From Prorocentrum cordatum (taxonomy: Eukaryota > Sar > Dinophyceae > Prorocentrales > Prorocentraceae), in NCBI GenBank assembly GCA_963575745.1, contig CAUYUJ010019903.1, positions 101,995 to 165,994 on the forward strand: 64,000 bases of DNA, written 5' to 3'. The notes beneath the pieces are model-generated. The model worked only from the letters and a program-made list of their open reading frames with translations, was not told where the DNA came from and did no database searches. Below, one piece after another: positions 27,920-38,319 of the stretch (positions are counted from its first letter, which is position 1; each line of letters starts with the position of its first letter). Both the position numbers and the translations under genes were made by a program.

Positions 27920-30900
27920 GATAGACTTTCTAAATCTTGGGGTAAGAAGATCATTCAGAGCTTGAATGTCGTTACGCTCAATTGCTGTGGGATGGCTCTT
28001 GATGCGTTCAGTGGGTTTCTAGAAAGTATATCAGAGGAGTGCGAGTGGGACGTACTACTCTTGCAGGAGGTCTTTGCGGTCTCGACGAACTTACCGAATT
28101 CAATCCAAGGACATTTTGTCATAACTTCTACAGGCGCTCTACAGATCCGTGGATGTGCTATTGTATTTCACCGGCGTCACCTTCATTGTGTTCACAAAGC
28201 TCCAGAACCTATACATCCTCGTGTGACGGTGGCGAGGGCTTAAGGACAAATCGTTTCTCTTTGTCTCTACTTACCTTCCTCAACCTACTTCTGAAGAATG
28301 CTACTATGACACCTCCAACCTCATCTTTGGCTACATCTCGACACATCATATGCCTGGTGATACTCTCATCTTGGGTGCTGACTTTAACGCTGAGCTTGGC
28401 CCTAAAGAACTTCACGAGGAGGATCAGTATCTTGGGGACTTCTCGGGTGGCACACGAAATGAACGTGGAGAGTGGCTTCTCTTATTAGCAATGCAGTACG
28501 GGCTGGCTTTCTCTCACACCTTTTGTCCTCGGGGAGGTGTACCTACCAGGTATGCGTTTGGATCGGACCAGACCTTGTACCACGGCTCTTTCATTGATGG
28601 CTTTATGGTTTCCAAAGCATGTCGGGCAAGAGTAAGACAGACTAAAGTACTGGACACTGCTGCGACGATCACGGACCACCGCATGCTCATCATGCAGTAC
28701 GAATGTCAACACGAACGCGTTTGGCGAGAGAAGAAACCTCTCGGATGGCGAGTTCAGCAACCTGAAGAGTATATTTCAGGGATAGCTTCTTCACTCACCT
28801 CGGATATGACGCTGGAGGACTTCTCGAGAACCATTGGGAAGGCTGCAGTCAACACTGGGAAGAGTATGAGTGCTCGGGCTGCTGCGCGTCAGGATCGTGT
28901 ACTCCTTCATGCTCTGGAGGCGGCTTGGCGACAGGCTCCCACTCAGGCTGAGAAGATTGCATGCGCTCGTAAAGTATGGGCTGAGAGACGACGGCTGCGC
29001 GACCTTAAGCATCACGCGGCGTCTCAGGCTGTTCTAAGCAACTTGCGAGCCGGGGGTCGGGGCAAGAAGGCCTCTGGCACCTCAGGCAGACTGGACCTGA
29101 GGGATCCTGAAAAAGAAGATCGGTCCATCACGAACCCGTCGGAGATTGTCGATGCTGGTCAGAAGTATTATAGCAAGCAGTTCTCTGAATCTCGCTCCAA
29201 CCTCCTTAACATTCCCTCCTGGATCTATGGCAAGTTCAAGATAGACAATACCTTCAACATATCTCACCTCCTAAAGTGTACTATGCTACTTAAGCCTCGT
29301 AAGTCGTGCTGCTCTGAAGATATGGTTGTTGCCGAAATGCTGCAGGCCATTGCCATGCAAGGTGCCGCCGCCCCCTCAGCTATGCCAAAAACTATTGACT
29401 TTGGGGATATGGGTCCTGGGGCTTATGGGAGAGCCTGGGTCGGACAGTTTGATGGGGCTCGGCGTGATGAGGACAATGCTGGATGTGGCTGTGTTCTACA
29501 TGATGGTATGGGTGTGGAAATGTTTCGCTTTTCGCATCGGCTTTCTCCTGGGAGCTCTTCGATTGATGCTGAATGGCATGGTCTACTTTTCCTCCTGGAG
29601 ATCGCTCTTGGGTATCGGAACGAGGATGTTCAATATGATTTCGTTATCGAAGGTGATTGTGACCCAGTCGTTAACCAGCTTGCGGGACTATGGTCTGTCT
29701 TAGATAGTCGTACGTGGGCTTATCGATCATCGGCTCTTGCCCTCATCGCTCGGCTGGGAAGGGTTCGCATCCGTCATGTCCGTCGCTGTTTCAACAAGGT
29801 TGCAGACTCTCTGGCAAATGAAGCTGTTGACCACTACGATCTATGTAGCCCCCTCACACTTGGCTTACAACACTCTTGTACTCGATGCTGCCCTTGTCTC
29901 TTGGAGTGCGCAGAGAACGAAGAAGTTCGTGACGCCCCTCTGTCAATTACTTCACCGTCGAAGGGTACGCAAGTGGAGAACCCATTTTGGACACTTAAAG
30001 AAGCCATTGATCGTGATCTTCGTGGTGAGTTCTGCACTGTTATGCCTCATCGCCTTCAGCTCGACCATAGTCACGATGTGTTGCGGAAGAGACAGTGCTT
30101 GGCTGATCGCCCCCTACATGTTGCGGCTGCGCGCATGGACACCCAGCGGACTTTGTGTGATTTGGCATTGGTTCCGAAGGAGAGCTTGGTCACTTGGTTC
30201 AACTTGCTAAGGCCGCTGGCGATTATGCCAGTGCTTCCAAAGATGGTGGGAGGTGCCCTTCTTGAATCTATCAAGGATAAGATTCATGACATCGCTCCCT
30301 GGCAATTTGCTTATCGTGAGGGGCACAGCGTCATGGACATGGTGTTCATTATTATGATGATGGCTCAGAAATGTATGCAAGGGGGACTTGGTTTTGTTGC
30401 TGGTTCTGCTGATATTCCTAAGGCTTTTGATTTTGTATGCCATCTTCGCATGCTTCAATCCCTTCAAAGGCGAGGTGTACCAGATTTTATTGCTGCTTGG
30501 TTTCTCAGACACTTACGATCTATTCGATATAATGTTCACTTGGTGGGTGACACGGCTACCACGTCACCCATTACTCGCGGCGTTCCTCAAGGGTCTGCTT
30601 GGGGGCCGGCTTTCTTCAAAATGGTGCTTACTGATTGTCTACACCCAGTATGGCAGAAGTGTGTGGCAGATCGACTTGGCATTGCGATGCTGGATGTTGC
30701 TCACTGTGGTCATCATTATTCCAAGTGGTGCAGAATGTGCAATTTCAAGTTTATTCCCTTCTTGGTTTGGAGTGACAATCTGTTCATACTGGCCAACAGT
30801 ATCGTGGATGCGCGTGAGATATGGAAGAGATGTCGTGCAGCACTTGTTCTTTATGGCTGGGACCTTCCTGAAGATCGTATCACGCTCTCGGTGAACAATA

Positions 30901-31523
30901 CCAAGGAAAAACATCCTTGGTCCAAGATATGGCCTGCTGTTGAGATTATTCCGCATGATAAGGCGATGAAGATCACTGGCATATGGATGAACGCTCGTGG
31001 ACAACTGGATCAAGATGTTCGCACTAAAACGCTCACGGCTACATCAGTGGTGGGATCTGTCCAGCACTTACTTTCTAGTCCGTCAAGCACTCGTATATCT
31101 AGATTTCGCTTAATTCACCGTACGGTATCATCTTCGTGCTTATGGTGTTCACCAGTCTGGAATCTATGCCGACGCAAGGCATTGGCTTTGCGTGCGGCTC
31201 AGACAAAACAATTTGCTCGTCACATACGCTGGCCTCGTCTACCAGAAGAAACTGATGAATCGTATTCTCGGTCGGTCAGGTCGCAGATTAAGAAAATCAA
31301 GATTGCTGAACACATCCAGGACCCAGATGTAATAGTATGGCGTCGTCTTTATAGGTATGCTGGCCATATCGCACGTAAAGTTCATCAGAATCCTGATTCT
31401 ATTCTGGGTCATGTTCTGAACTGGAATTCTCACCAACACGCTGTAACTGAACAAAGAGAAGGAGAAAAAACAGGGTTTTCAGAAGTTTCCGTGGCAATGT
31501 GTCTGGGAATATCAATTGACTAG
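27920..31523 (+). CDS. LINE ORF2: endonuclease - RT - (inserted RNase H) - RT, one frameshift
   Basis: The APE-type endonuclease starts with IIQSLNVVTLNCCGM and WDVLLLQEVF, hits TAA at 28241-28243, and continues one base later as KDKSFLFVSTYLPQP and LILGADFNAELG, then TDHRMLIM, so one +1 shift is needed. In the 28350 frame numbering: residues about 305-335 hold KPRKSCCSEDMVVAEML, the RT entry motif. Residues about 345-500 are an RNase H-like domain (VGQFDGARR, SIDAEWHGLLF, IEGDCDPVVNQL, KVADSLANEAV). Residues about 590-830 are the RT core: LVPKESLVTWFNLLRPLAIM, QFAYREGHSVMD, SADIPKAFDF (motif A), RGVPQGSAWGP (motif B) and VWSDNLFIL (motif C, D809-N810). The C-terminus is basic. There is no in-frame ATG before the endonuclease, so ORF2 may depend on frameshifting or reinitiation after ORF1. 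Confidence 0.8.
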
Positions 31524-31590
31524 ATTCTAGTATCCTCGACGTATTCACTGGATGGAATTGGCTCTAGATAGATATGCGTGGAAGGCGTAT

Positions 31591-32110
31591 GAGGAGGAGT
31601 ACATTCTTTGGCGGCTGGGGGGAATCTAAAGGTCGTGCTAGTGTTTGAGGCTTACCTACAGCTTCACCGAGCAGAACCGAGGTTGCATTTGAGAGGCGTT
31701 TTGTTCCTCACCTACAGCTTCGCTAACCTGAACCGAGGTTGCATTTGAGAGGCGTTCTGTTCCCCACCTACAGCTTCACAGAGCAGAACCGAGGTTGCAT
31801 TTGAGAGGCGTTTTGTTCCTCACCTACAGCTTCACAGTGCAGAACCGAGGTTGCATTTGAGAGGCGTTTTGTTCCTCACCTACAGCTTCACAACGCTGAA
31901 CCGAGGTCGCATTTGATAGGCGTTTTGTTCCTCATCTACAGCCGCACAGAGCAGAACCGTGGTTACATTTGAGAGGCGTTCTGTTCCTCACCTTCAGCTT
32001 CACATAGCAGAACCGAGGTTGCATTTGAAAGGCGTTTTGTTCCTCACCTACAGCCGCCACAGAGCAGAACCGAGGAGGAGTACATTTATGGAGATTGGGA
32101 GAATCCAAGA
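31591..32110 (+). repeat. Duplicated border flanking the LINE 3' array
   Basis: GAGGAGGAGTACATT with GGAATC and TCGTGCTAG occurs before the tandem array (31591-31650) and in diverged form after it (32072-32130). The array may have grown inside a duplicated 3' end. Confidence 0.6.
31654..32075 (+). repeat. 56-bp tandem array at the LINE 3' end, 7.5 units
   Basis: Units start ACCTACAGCTTCAC and contain GAACCGAGGTTGCATTTGAG and AGGCGTTTTGTTCCTC. Starts at 31654, 31710, 31766, 31822, 31878, 31934, 31990 and 32046 give an exact 56-bp period throughout. It begins 131 bp after the ORF2 stop. Confidence 0.92.
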
Positions 32111-32258
32111 ATCGTGCTAGCGTATGTGATATCTTCTTGAACGAGGTTTACTTTGTCGTCGTCCTTGCCTGAGTTCCTGCCCTCTCGCTCCGCTGCTGCG
32201 TTTAGAGTAGTATGTCATGCTGGATGGCCCCCATCTCTTATAGCATGCCACCGCCACC

Positions 32259-32356
32259 ACCACCTCCTCCTCCTCCTCCTCCTCCTCCTCCTCTTTCTCC
32301 TCCTCCTCCTCCTCCTCCTCCTCCTCCTCCTCCTCCTCCTCCTCCTCCTCCTCCCT
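32259..32356. repeat. (CTC)n microsatellite
   Basis: CTC triplets with one TTT interruption near 32293. Confidence 0.92.
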
Positions 32357-32668
32357 CCCCTCTTGCGTTTCATTCTCCCGCTCATGTTCCTTGCCCCCCT
32401 GTCAGCCCAACCCCCAGGCACCTTTCAAACCGCGCTGTTGCGCGGCGAATCTGGTATTCCGCTGGGGGGAGCACGGAAGGCACGCTGGCAGCTTGGGGGC
32501 CCACAAGGGAGGGGAGAAGAGGAAGGGGAGGAGGAAGGGGGTGGCTCCAGGCAGCCATGCTGGCAGCGAGATGGGCAGAGGATCGCCCGCGCTAGACATG
32601 GAGGGCGAGAGAGAAGGAGGCGGGGGAGGGCAGGGGAGGGGGGAGGGGAGATCGCGCGCGTTTTGCAG

Positions 32669-32738
32669 GAGGACGTGCAGAGCTGGGAGGGCGTTTGGAC
32701 GCAGCCCAAGAAGGAGTTCTGCTGCAAAGCGATACGCG
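32669..32738 (+). CDS. Exon g of a Cys-rich repeat protein
   Basis: After CGCGTTTTGCAG the frame reads EDVQSWEGVWTQPKKEFCC then KAI. W-x3-W-x6-FCC fits the module. A GT donor-like site (CGC|GTAGGT) follows at 32739. Joined to exon e it keeps the six-residue gap between Cys and Trp. Confidence 0.55.
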
Positions 32739-33763
32739 TAGGTGCCCCTTGTGGGGCTGGAACCCCAAAACAGTGCGAGAGCGGGCCAGGCAAGGAAGGC
32801 AGAGCTAGAATTGAAGGAGGAGTGGGATAGGGCGCAGGAGAAGGAGGATGAAGACACGGAGGAGGAGCATAAGTCCACCACAGCACAACTACAGGGTTTC
32901 TAATTCGACACGCACACACACAAAAGAAAAATTGATAGCATCGCGCGAACCAAAATCCATGTTGATTCGGGTGAAAAGGGGTAGTGGCACAAGTTGCCAA
33001 GCGTCGAGATCCACACAGAAGCAGTGTCAAACGGCCCTGTCCAAAGCGCGTTCCGATGCAGGACTTGGTTTGCCCCCGATGTATCAGTTGTATTGCCCGA
33101 CAGCCCTATCCCGCTCATCAGCAGAACTGGCGAGAGTACAAGAGATCAGCGTTCATATGAGTCGCCCTGGCAATCTACCCAGTAAGCAAAAACCGTTCAA
33201 ACCGCTCGAAGCAAAAGCCATCTCATAGCTCGTCCAGTACCACGCGAAAACATTCCATCGAGAACTCCGCCTGTACTGACAACAGGGTAGTTCCCAACGT
33301 CACGGTCACCGTCATATCGATAGCTGATACACCGCCACTCTTTGTTCCTATTCCTCATGCTTCCCCTCTTCCTTCTCCTCTTCCTTCTCATTTTCATTAT
33401 CATCTTCCTCCAGGGGTGGTGCAGTCAGGTGTTCGATCGAGGGAGTGGCTAGGGCGTCAGCATGGATCTCGTCAGGCCGACCGGCAGGATGGATCTTGCG
33501 TTTGAATCAGAGGTTTTCTCCTCCTCCCTCTCATCCTCTTGGTTCAAGCTTATCCGGGCAGGTTCGTTAAGGTCGTTCAGTGGTGATTCGGGTCAGGCCA
33601 ATTGGCACGCGACGCTCAGCCATGCAGCGGATAGTCGCCGCGAGCGTCCCGCAATTAGTTACAAACCGAGTGTGAAATCAGAGATCCACATTGTTATCCA
33701 ATCAGTCTTAGGTCTAGTCTGTTCAGTACATGTGGAGTTTGATCACACAATTGGCACCAGAGA

Positions 33764-34180
33764 GGAGGAGGATGAGGAGGAGAAGGAGCAGGAGGAGGAG
33801 CAGGAGGAGGAGGAGGAGGAGCAGGAGGAGGAGCAGGAGGGGGAGAAGGAGGAGGAGGAGAAGGAGGAGGAGGAGTAGGAGGAGGAGAGGAGGAGGAGGA
33901 GGAGGAGAAGGAAAAAACGGGTGTTGATGGGGGAAGAAGGAGCGCGGCCACGAAGACGACGGGGACGGGCGGCGAGGACGAGGAGAACGTGGGAGGAGGA
34001 GACGGAGGAAGAAGAAGAGATGGAGGAGAAGGGGACGGGAACATAATGAGGAAATGATGGAGGTAGAAGGAGGAGGGAGGTAGGCAGGGGAAGGAGGAAG
34101 GGAAGGAGGGAGGGAGAGAGTGAGGAGGAGAAGGAGGAGGTGAAGGAGGAGGAAGAGGAGGAGGAGGAGGAGGAGGACGA
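33764..34180. repeat. (GGA)n-rich purine region
   Basis: GGA/GCA/GAA triplets at 33764-33915 and 34110-34180 with a mixed purine stretch between. The long ORFs in it (Glu-rich plus, Ser/Leu-rich minus) are repeat products. Confidence 0.85.
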
Positions 34181-34530
34181 CGACGATGACGATGAAGAGC
34201 AAAGGATGAGGCAGGAGAGCGGTTCCAAGAGGTTTCGCGGGATCTCCTCCTCCATCGTCGTCATCACACCCGTCACTCCCTCACCCCCGCCCTCCGCGTC
34301 AGTATGACTTCAGGACGCAGTCAGGCGACAAGGTGACTGCAGAGTCAACGACGCGGGGCCCCCCTCAGCTCTGCGATCTGTGAGCCGGCCTGCGTGCGCC
34401 CCTCCCCCTTCGTCGTCGGCCCCGCTCCCCCCACTTGGCATCGCTCGGACGTGTGCATTTTTCCTTCGGCGAGGGCCATCGAGGAGCATCCTCGATCACT
34501 TGGCGAAAAAACCACGCACGAAACCGAAAA
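34079..34530 (+). repeat. Dispersed 430-450 bp repeat, copy 1
   Basis: From GGTAGGCAGGGGAAGGAGG through GCAAAGGATGAGGCAGGAGA, CCGCGTCAGTATGACTTCAG and TGCGATCTGTGAGCCGGCC to the 121-bp inverted-repeat element. Almost identical to 39566-39997, 5487 bp away in the same orientation. Confidence 0.88.
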
Positions 34531-34559
34531 AAACACAGAGAATGGACGTCCGAGCGATG
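34439..34559. mobile_element. 121-bp inverted-repeat element (family 2), copy 1
   Basis: Ends CATCGCTCGGACGT and ACGTCCGAGCGATG are perfect 14-bp inverted repeats. Inner text includes TTTTTCCTTCGGCGAGG and CCACGCACGA. Copies at 39923 (split) and 59736 have the same ends; copies 1 and 3 have the same length. Confidence 0.82.
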
Positions 34560-34614
34560 GCGAGCCCATCGGCGCCATTCTCTCGCTTCTCGAGGTGATC
34601 CCTGGACCAGGCTG

Positions 34615-34810
34615 GGAGGGGGGAGGGGAGGGAGGGTGGCGGGGGGGGCGGCGGCGAGCGGAGGTGCAATGCAGGGAGAGGGGAAGGGGGGGGAAAGGGG
34701 GGGGAGGGGGGAGGGGGAGGGGGGGAGGGGGAGGGGGAGGGGAGGGGGAGGGGAGGGGAAGGGGGAGGGCGAAGGGGGGGGGAAGGGGGAGGGGAGGGGG
34801 AGGCGAAAGA
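34615..34810. repeat. G-rich low complexity (GGGGGAGG-type)
   Basis: Almost pure G/A on the plus strand, quadruplex-prone, upstream of the CAG run and exon h. Confidence 0.85.
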
Positions 34811-34866
34811 GTGGGCGGAGGGATGGGGGCCGCCAGCTGCTCGTCTCGAGACCGCGCCCAGGCTGC

Positions 34867-34868
34867 CC

Positions 34869-34914
<46 letters not shown>

Positions 34915-34945
34915 CAGCAGCAGCAGCAGCAGCAGCCTCAGCTAG
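34867..34945. repeat. (CAG)n microsatellite
   Basis: About 24 CAG triplets with a few CCT interruptions, ending next to exon h. In the exon h frame it would read as poly-Gln, so part of it could be translated if the exon starts earlier than proposed. Confidence 0.88.
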
Positions 34946-34968
34946 GGGCGTCCGATCTCGGCCAGCAG

Positions 34969-35049
34969 CCGGACCTGGCCATTTCGCTGCCTTTCGATTG
35001 CGACGCCGGCTTCAACAATTGGATGGCAGGCTGGTCGCAAGCGAAGAAG
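34969..35049 (+). CDS. Exon h of a Cys-rich repeat protein
   Basis: After GGCCAGCAG the frame reads PDLAISLPFDCDAGF then NNWMAGWSQAKK, ending at AAGAAG before a GC donor (AAG|GCCCGG). The next exon at 43293 starts AWCC after CCCAG, so the join gives WMAGWSQAKK-AWCC, exactly the module spacing. The Cys expected just before Pro would come from an upstream exon I have not found. Confidence 0.68.
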
Positions 35050-35159
35050 GCCCGGGGAGGAGGAGGGGAAGGAGTCTCCAGTCGCTCCCCACCCCTCAGA
35101 TTTCGTCGCTTTACTATCCAGTGGACTGGCGGGGGAGGTGCGCAAAGTGGGGAAAGAGG

Positions 35160-35375
35160 AGGAAGAGGAGGATGAGGAGGAGGAGGAGGAGGAGGAGGCG
35201 GGGACTAAGGAGGAAGGCTCTTTACCACTCCTGGCTGCGTGGCATGTCAGCCACTCAAGCTTGAATATTGCAACCTGTTCGGGCAGGAGGAGCAGGAGGA
35301 GGAGGAGGAGGAGGAGGAGAAAGAGGGGGAGGAGGAGGAGGGGGAGGGGGAGGGGGAGAGGGAGGGGAAGGGGGA
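35160..35375. repeat. (GGA)n and GGGGAGG runs
   Basis: Purine runs at about 35158-35200 and 35283-35375, separated by unique sequence with GCATGTCAGCCACTC. Confidence 0.85.
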
Positions 35376-35565
35376 CAAGCTAGGTGCGCTCGCGTCATAT
35401 CTGACGCTAGGTGCGCTCGCCATATCTGACGTCCTACCCCTCCCCCATCCCTTACCATGGCGCTGATTTTCTCTATCCGCGGACGCGTGTCGTAGCGGAC
35501 CTGTGGCTCCGCGCGCGCGTGCGTAGTGGGTGGTGGTGCACGGCGTGCGGCGTGCGTGTGTTTGT

Positions 35566-35975
35566 CGTGTGGTGGTGGTGGTGGTGGTGTGGTGGTGGTG
35601 GTGGTGGTGGTGGTGGTGGTGGTGGTGGTGGTGGTGGTGGTGGTGGTGGTGCTGCTGCTGGTGGTGCTGGTGGTGGTGGTGGTGTTGGTAATGTGCTGGT
35701 GCTGGTGGTGGTTGTGGTGGTGGTGGTGGTGGTGGTGATGGTGGTGGTGGTGGTGCTGCTGTTGGTGGTGGTGGTGGTGCTGGTGATGGTGGTGTTGGTA
35801 CTGGTGCTGGTGCTGGTGCTGGTGGTGTTGGTACTGGTGCTGGTGCTGGTGGTGGTGCTGGTGGTGGTGGTGGTGGTGGTGGTGGTGGTGGTGGTGGTGG
35901 TGGTGGTGGTGGTGGTGGTGGTGGTGGTGGTGGTGGTGGTGGTGGTGGTGGTGGTGGTGGTGGTGGTGGTGGCGG
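35566..35975. repeat. (GGT)n array with GCT variants, about 410 bp
   Basis: Long GGT/GCT triplet array, giving poly-Val (plus) and poly-His/Thr/Pro (minus) frames. Same scale as the ATC array at 19651. Confidence 0.92.
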
Positions 35976-36104
35976 TGCGGCGCGGTGGTGGCGGGCGGAT
36001 GGGCGCGCGAGAAAAGGCCCGCGCTGGGGCGAGAACGCCATCCTGAACGACGGAGGCCAAGCACCGATCCGAAAATGAGGCCCACGCTGCAGCGGGAGCA
36101 CGAT

Positions 36105-36490
36105 TCGGAACGATTCGGGAGCAGAAATGAGGCCGGCGCCTCAACGAGAGCAGCATTTTGGGAAAAAATGACGCCGGCGCCTCAGCGAGAGTCGTTTCCC
36201 GGGATTTCCCGGGCATCCTGTGTGTAAAAAACAGTACGCGGAGGGTGCGCGGCATCACCCGGACGCCATCAGGGGAAGGATTCGGGAGCAGAAATGAGGC
36301 CGGCGCCTCAACGAGAGCAGCATTTTGGGAAAAAATGACGCCGGCGCGAGAGCAGCATTTTGGGAAAAAATGACGCCGGCGCCTCAGCGAGAGTTGTTTC
36401 CCGGGATTTCCCGGGCATCCTGTGTGTAAAAAAACAGTACGCGGAGGGTGCGCGGCCATCACCCGGACGCCATCAGGGGAAGAGGGAGAG
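36105..36490. repeat. Tandem duplication, about 170-210 bp units
   Basis: ATGAGGCCGGCGCCTCAACG, AGCATTTTGGGAAAAAATGA, TTTCCCGGGATTTCCCGGGC and CAGTACGCGGAGGGTGCGCG recur, starting near 36126 and 36293. Unit 2 has an extra internal copy of the AGCATTTTGGG part. No coding reading is convincing on either strand. Confidence 0.85.
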
Positions 36491-36675
36491 TATATTCATA
36501 TTGAGTAATTGTCGAGGGGAATATTCCCAATGGGGCGCCCTCCCTCTGAGGTGGCCCAGTGCGTCCGCACGGACCGCTGGGCAGCGCACCTGGTGCGGCC
36601 GAACGGAGACCCTCGAGAGACCCCGAGACTTCAGCCGGCCGGCGCAAACAGACCAACCAGAGATTGGGCGCTGCG

Positions 36676-36867
36676 TACCCAGACCCCCTCGCGTCATGAA
36701 AAAATCACGACATGAGGTTTTTCGCTATTTTCGGCCTCTGAGGGCCCTTACCCGGCCTTCGGGACCGTCAAAAAACGACTCAGAGCGAAAAACCGGTCCC
36801 GGGGAAGGGGTCCAGACCTCTGGGGGTCGATGTCGTGAAAAAAATCACGACGTCGGGGGTCTGGGTA
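36676..36867. mobile_element. 192-bp inverted-repeat element with internal hairpin
   Basis: Ends TACCCAGACCCCC and GGGGGTCTGGGTA form 13-bp inverted repeats. Each arm next holds CGTC.TGAAAAAA and ATCACGAC; near the right end GTCGTGA-AAAAAA-TCACGAC is a perfect 7-bp stem. No coding capacity. Confidence 0.7.
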
Positions 36868-37126
36868 ATGGTGGATCATAAATGGGGGGGCGGCGAGCGT
36901 GGTCCGAAAAGGTACCCAAACGGTACCTAAACGAGCCCCCTGGGGCTCTGGAGGGGCCCGAAAGGGGCACGAAAGGGGACCTTTTCTGACCCCCCCATGT
37001 GTGACCCCCCCATTAAGCCACGCCCAAAGGGAGGGAGGGCGGGGGAAGCTGGCGACGCCAGCAGGAAGGCCCCCGGCCCGCAGACGGGGCATCGACCTGC
37101 CGAGCGCCTTCCTGGAGTACAGCCGG

Positions 37127-37310
37127 GGCCCTGAAGAAGGAACCCTTTTCGTTGGGGAGGGGCTCGGTGTTCCTGGATTGTTTCACAGCTTGCCTCAGGT
37201 CTTCCTTAAGTTTTCGATGGGAAATCGAAGTTTAACTTGTGGAAGAAAGGGGCCTCGTTCCTTATTTAGAGTTCCTTAGGTCAACGCCCCGACTGTATTC
37301 CCTGGCGCCT
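37127..37310 (+). repeat. Dispersed 180-bp repeat, copy 1
   Basis: CTGAAGAAGGAAC, CTTTTCGTTGGG, TTGTTTCACAGCTTGCCTCA, GTTCCTTATTT and AGGTCAACGCCCCGACTGTA in order; matched by 43055-43236 with substitutions and small indels. Confidence 0.82.
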
Positions 37311-37841
37311 CCGGACGCCAATCCAAGCCACCGCGGGGCAAGCTGGGGCTTTCCAGGGAGCCCAGCGGGACCTCGCGGAAGCCAGGCTCTCGGACCACCA
37401 GGGAAGGCGCAACGACCCCCATTGGGAGCGACGATCGACATTTGACATCCCGCCTCGGACCCAGGCAGAGTGGGCGAATCGCTGAATCCACTGATGGGGC
37501 GACAAGGATGCAACCTGCCAAGAATCTCCCTCGCCAGGAGCCACGTTCAGGGACGATGGAGAGGGAGAAGGGCGAAAGACCAAAAGGGAGGCGGGGATGG
37601 GGAAGGGAAGATGGGGCAAAGGTGAGGGGGAGGGGAAGGAAGGGGAGATGGAACACAGGGGCTAGGAGTACTGGCAGGCGAAGCGGGGGGAGGAGAGACC
37701 TGGACAGCGAGCGGGCAGGAAGGGGTGAAGAGGAAGGGAAAGGAGAAGGGAAAGTGATGATGGGGCCATCCAGCCACCAGCCGCTGACCAGGGTGACCCT
37801 GTCATGCTCTCCGTGCCATCCTTCACACATCTTCGGCCCCC

Positions 37842-38082
37842 CCCTCCTCCTCCTCTCCTCCGCTCTCTCCCTCCTCCCTCCTCCTCCTCCCCCCTCCTCC
37901 TCCTCCTCCTCCTCCTCCTCCTCCTCCTCCTCCTCCTCCTCCTCCTCTCCTCCTCCTCCTTCCTCCTCCTCCTCCTCCTCCTCCTCCTCCTCTCTCCTCT
38001 CCTCCTCTCCTCTCCTCCTCCTCCTCCTCTCCTCCTCCTCCTCCTCCTCCTCCTCCTCCTCCTCCTCCTCCCTCTCCCCGCA
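37842..38082. repeat. (CTC)n array ending in an acceptor-like CCCCGCAG
   Basis: About 240 bp of CTC triplets with CTCT interruptions. The frame after the AG (PFWDMFGSRATLAQGVF) does not match the Cys-rich module. Confidence 0.88.
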
Positions 38083-38319
38083 GCCATTCTGGGACATGTT
38101 TGGCTCTCGAGCCACTCTGGCGCAAGGTGTATTTCCTCAAAGCCGGGGGCCCGGGCCTGGCTCAAGCGTGGGGCGCTCGAGCCGGCGCGTGCGTTCCTCC
38201 CTGGGCTTTGACGCCGGCCTGTGTGCAGCTGCAGCTCGAGGCCGTCGGCTTCCGCCCCGTGGGCGTTGGGCTACGAGGCGGCGCAAGACGGGGTCGAATT
38301 CGGTCCTTCACCGTGCTTA

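Larger units (their letters stand above)
26869..32110 (+). mobile_element. LINE (non-LTR retrotransposon) with RNase H inside the RT region
   Basis: 5.2 kb from the DinoSL relic to the end of a 3' tandem array. It holds ORF1 (26950-27918) and ORF2 (endonuclease, RT N-terminal motif, RNase H, RT core, C-terminal region; to 31523). Base composition is clearly less GC-rich than the flanks, marking it as an insertion. There is no poly(A) tail; the 3' end instead carries a 56-bp array. I cannot define target duplications because the left flank is (CTC)n. One frame break (about 28240) is the only visible lesion, so the copy is fairly young. Confidence 0.85.

Noticed and set aside
35247-36462. Poly-His/Thr/Pro minus-strand ORFs
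   Set aside because: Generated by the (GGT)n array and the tandem duplication beside it.
38083-38200. Exon candidate after CCCCGCAG
   Set aside because: A good acceptor, but the translation (PFWDMFGSRATLAQ) does not fit the Cys-rich module or anything known.
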